A DNA stretch of 64,000 bases, taken from NCBI GenBank assembly GCA_016808115.1, contig JAEQBH010005401.1, positions 124,001 through 188,000 on the forward strand, written 5' to 3'. The notes under the pieces were generated by a model, which saw only the letters and a program-made list of their open reading frames with translations, was not told the origin of the DNA and ran no database searches. Both the position numbers and the translations under genes were made by a program. How positions within the stretch are numbered: position 1 is the stretch's first letter; each line of letters starts with the position of its first letter. Below, piece after piece: positions 60,871 through 64,000 of the stretch. This DNA is from Tetrastigma voinierianum. Taxonomy: Eukaryota; Streptophyta; Magnoliopsida; Vitales; Vitaceae.

Positions 60871-60889
60871 TCTCTCTCTCTCTCTCTCT
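60871..60889. repeat. (TC)n microsatellite
   Basis: Short TC dinucleotide run within the pyrimidine-rich part of the LTR. Confidence 0.95.
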
Positions 60890-61264
60890 GGTTTTCTCCT
60901 TGAAAAATGAGACCGATTTTGGTCTTTTAATCCCATATTTGTTAAGGCATTGTTTGGCAGACAGAAAAACGAATTTTTTGTTTTAAGTTTAAATTTATTT
61001 GCACTTGGCCCTTGGGTTCTATTTAATTTCTATTCAGCTTTCTCTAGTGCCTTGCATCCAAAAACTTTTATTTACGTTTCATTTTTAAACATTCGTATAT
61101 ATAACCTAATCTTTCACTTTTATGGCCATTTAGGCGCCAGTGGTAATATGCTTACACTTGTCTCCCAATTTTCGTTTGGGTCTCAATTTATTTTAGAGAA
61201 TTGTGTTAGGCTTTATAATATCATATGAGTCAGAAAGCTGGCAGGGTATGTTCGGGGTGAGATG

Positions 61265-64000
61265 TGTCGCGGCAGAGTCAGATTCGGAGGTCGTATTCAC
61301 TGACTGGGAGTGCGGTGATAGCCGTGCTGCTGCACTCTAGCTGTGCTCAGCGTATCCCTTAAGAGTTTAGGGAGCTGTGATGATCGATTAATTAATTACA
61401 AATGCCAATATTAAATCATGTAGATGACAAATAAAGAGCAAAAAATTAAAAGAAGAAATGGTAATGTATTAGTGGCGAGATCGAGAGGCGTATTAATAGA
61501 AAATCGTGTTAGTGCAACTGTGATAATTATAAAATATTCACATTCAATTTAAAAAAAGGGTTATAGATCAGAAGTCGAATCATTTGTTAAAAGGATACAT
61601 GAGATGTCGGGCCCCACCCGAACCCATTTATATGTTACATAAATTAACTCTACAAGAATCCATTTTATAGGAACTATAGAATTAATCATGTGTTTAAAAT
61701 TTTTGAAAACTAATTTGAAATAGAAGTTTTGAAAATTTAAAATTTGAAAATTTTTGAAATGAATTTGAAGTTTGGGAATTTTGAATTAGGATTTTGGAAA
61801 TTGAATTTTTAAATTAAGAACTTGAATTTTATAAATTTGAGATTTGGAATTTAGGAGTAAAATATTTGAATTTTAAACTATGAAACTTTGAATTTTGGGA
61901 TTGAGAAATTGTAAATTTGAAATTAGAGCTTTTTAAAAATTTGAAGTGGAAAGCTTAAAATTTAAAATTTGAAATTAGGAAGCTTGTATTTTAGATTATG
62001 ACACATAAATTTTAGAAATTGAGAATTTTGTAAGTGGAAAAAAAAATGAAAAGCGGAAAAAAAATGAAGTGAAAATTAAGAGAATTGAATTTTAGAGTTG
62101 AAAAAATTGGATTTTAGAAGATGAAAAAATGTGAATTGAAATTTTTAAATTGGATATTTAAATTTAAAAAAAAAAGAAATGAAAATTTAGTACTTGAATT
62201 TTCTGAAGACTTGAAATTTTAAGATTAAGTGAAAAAAAAATGAATTTTGAAAATAGAAATTTAATAAAATTAAGATTGGAAATTTGACGGGTTAAAGAGC
62301 CGATCGAGGAATACGTGGTTAAAGGAACTGGTCGAATGGCTGGGGTCGTAGCACAGGGGTTGAGCTGGAAATGGGTTAAACTAATGGTTAGTCTACGACG
62401 AATGAGTTATATGCGATTGGCTGGGTATGTTGGCTGGAAGTAATGAGTTTAGGCCCAATGGGTTGGGTAATTTGATGAGCTAGCCCAATGAGTACAAGCC
62501 CAATGGATTAGTCCTAATTTGATATCTTGGTAATGAGCACAAGCCAATGGGTGGGACTTTAGACTAATTGACTTAAACTAATGGGTTTAGCCTAATTTGA
62601 CTAATGGCTTTGATCTAATTATGTCGGCCCAGACTAATGGGCTTCGAACAGCGGAAGGCTCAATTTGATGGGCCTGTAATTAATCAGTCGGGCCACTTAT
62701 GTCGCCTCAAACACTCATTAACCACTAGCCGCCACCTGGACGCCTCAAACCACCCGGGCGCTAATTGACAAGATACTAACGAAATAACTATCAGTGTCAA
62801 TTCAATTACGTCAAAATAGATTAATCGGCCAATCCAGCTGGTTACTTAATTCGATGCTAGTCTAAACTAATGCGTTTAAATTAATTTATTTACTTAATTT
62901 AGAATGATTTTCTGAATAATTTAACCCTAATTCAAATAAATTATAATGATCTAATTATACGCTAAATTAAATAAAAATTATGTCAATTAACAATTAAAAA
63001 ACGATAACTTAGGCAAATTCAAATATTATGTGGCCTAATTTCTTATTATTCAAGACTAATTTCATGAAAAAGAAATCTAAATTAAGAATCTAAAAAAAAA
63101 CTTATAATTTAATATTTGACAACCTAAAATCATATAAAATTTTCAAGTTAACTATTAACACACAAAAATATAATTACACAAATAACACAAATTAAACTTA
63201 AATACAATAAAGTAAGAGAAAAATGTAAGATTCAAACTAATTAAATAAGTTTCATCAATAACAATTTTTTACATAAGTTTCACCAATGACAAATTTTCCT
63301 ATCCACGCACATAAATCTCATAATAGCCCATAAAAAAAAATCAAATCCCACAAATACAAATATGTGTGAATTTTATGCTAAAGAAAATGTGTAGTGGGTA
63401 TTGACAAAAATGAGAAGAAAATAAAATAAAACAAAGAAGGTATGGGTCTTTTATTTTTGTGATGTTTGTTTGAATTCGTTTCTTTTAAAAGTAAAAATTG
63501 ATAAGAAAAGAAAAAACACAAAAAGATATGTACAGAGAAACCAGGATGCGGAAGAAGAGAAGAAGAAGAAGAAGAGAGGGAGCCGGAGGAGAGAAAGAAA
63601 AAAAAAATCAAAAAAAGGGGAGAGGGGGTTGTGTGAGAGTAGGAAAGAGAAGAAGAAGGGTTGGAGAGGGGGCGTGAGAGGAGAAGAAGAGGAAGAAGAG
63701 AAAGAAAAAGATAAAAAAGGAAGGAGAGGAAGCCAACCGATTGGGTCGGGGATAGTTGGGCAGGGTATGATCATAAGAGATGTGTAAAGAGAACAATAGG
63801 GAGTAAGGGAATGAGAGATTTAAAATAAAATAAAATAAGAAATAGTAATAATAATAAAAAAAACAAAATAAAAAGTAAAATTTCATAATAATAATAAAAT
63901 AATGCGCAGAATTTTGATCTATAAAGAACACAATCTCTTTAAAATGCATTCATTTTCTTTTAAGGCGCTTCGAAACTCAATGGTACTTCGTTTCAGTGAT
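61265..64000 (-). mobile_element. Right long repeat (LTR-like) of the Tat-type element, second part
   Basis: Resumes the repeat at TGTCGCGGCAGAGTC and stays collinear with 32,830-35,500 up to the window edge. It includes the AATTTTGAAATT-type array, the GGCCCAATGGGT minisatellite and the 250-bp purine tract (63,480-63,730). It is truncated by the window. Confidence 0.82.

Larger units (their letters stand above)
57285..61259 (-). mobile_element. Long solo LTR, family B copy 3 (3,975 bp)
   Basis: Starts TGTCACGCCAGATTC and ends GTATGTTCGGGGTG, with the last bases of the usual GGGGTGTTACA missing. Perfect AGATG duplications are at 57,280-57,284 and 61,260-61,264. The uninterrupted relative at 32,820 shows the site before insertion. 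Shares with copy 1 the CATTTACATTTACAAAT-side start, the diverged 103-bp repeats, TTTCATGCCTATTACATATG and the TGAGACCGATTTTGGTCTTT end region. Its own orientation is minus. Confidence 0.9.

Noticed and set aside
63451..63949. Open frames of 105-113 residues on both strands
   Set aside because: Same purine tract as at 35 kb, in the partner repeat. Compositional.

Overview
This window is plant nuclear heterochromatin, and I found no host gene in it. It is a nest of decayed LTR retrotransposons: chromovirus-type Ty3/gypsy, Tat/Ogre-type Ty3/gypsy, an Athila-like LTR, a Ty1/copia element and a non-autonomous LTR element. Plant-specific lineages, long LTRs starting TGTAACACCCC, AT microsatellites and satellite arrays point to an angiosperm, probably a eudicot with a repeat-rich genome. 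I cannot name the species. Every coding region is broken by stops and frameshifts.

Layout. 1-18,222: remains of a minus-strand chromovirus. Its 3' LTR runs off the left edge and ends at 1,902. Integrase with a chromodomain-like tail, RNase H and RT follow to 8,010. RT and RNase H are split by a 2.66-kb solo LTR (4,584-7,247). From 8,010 to 16,257 the internal region is not chromoviral. It carries a Tat-type gag, a degraded Tat-like primer-site/LTR border and 181-bp tandem repeats, and is itself split by a 3.4-kb solo LTR (9,954-13,384). The second chromovirus LTR (to 18,222) has its outer part inverted.

18,615-20,249: Athila-like LTR with a decayed tRNA-Asp primer binding site, abutting a plus-strand Ty1/copia element (20,284-24,467) that lost its 5' LTR. 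The copia 3' LTR is interrupted by a complete 5,442-bp LTR element (24,880-30,321; two 610-bp LTRs; target duplication TATCC). It encodes relics of the plant 'putative gypsy type transposon' family (PF04195-like) instead of a polymerase. 30,327-32,626 is AT-rich and unassigned.

32,627 to the right edge: a very large minus-strand Tat/Ogre-type element. Two long direct repeats (from 32,627 and from 57,085) behave as its LTRs. Between them lie, right to left, a 5' untranslated region, gag, RT, RNase H, a second RNase H-like domain diagnostic of Tat elements, integrase, and a 3' untranslated region made of satellites (about 127-bp and about 104-bp units). Four further solo LTRs are nested in it: 36,856-39,253, 46,752-49,537, 52,757-56,345 (target duplication GATTG) and 57,285-61,259 (target duplication AGATG).

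Nothing here works as a pathway. The interest lies in insertion order, solo-LTR formation, LTR-borne tandem repeats, retrotransposon-derived satellites and a pattern of small indels that may be consensus error at methylated sites. Boundaries marked by target duplications are firm. The others are approximate, and lineage names rest on recognised motifs read by eye.
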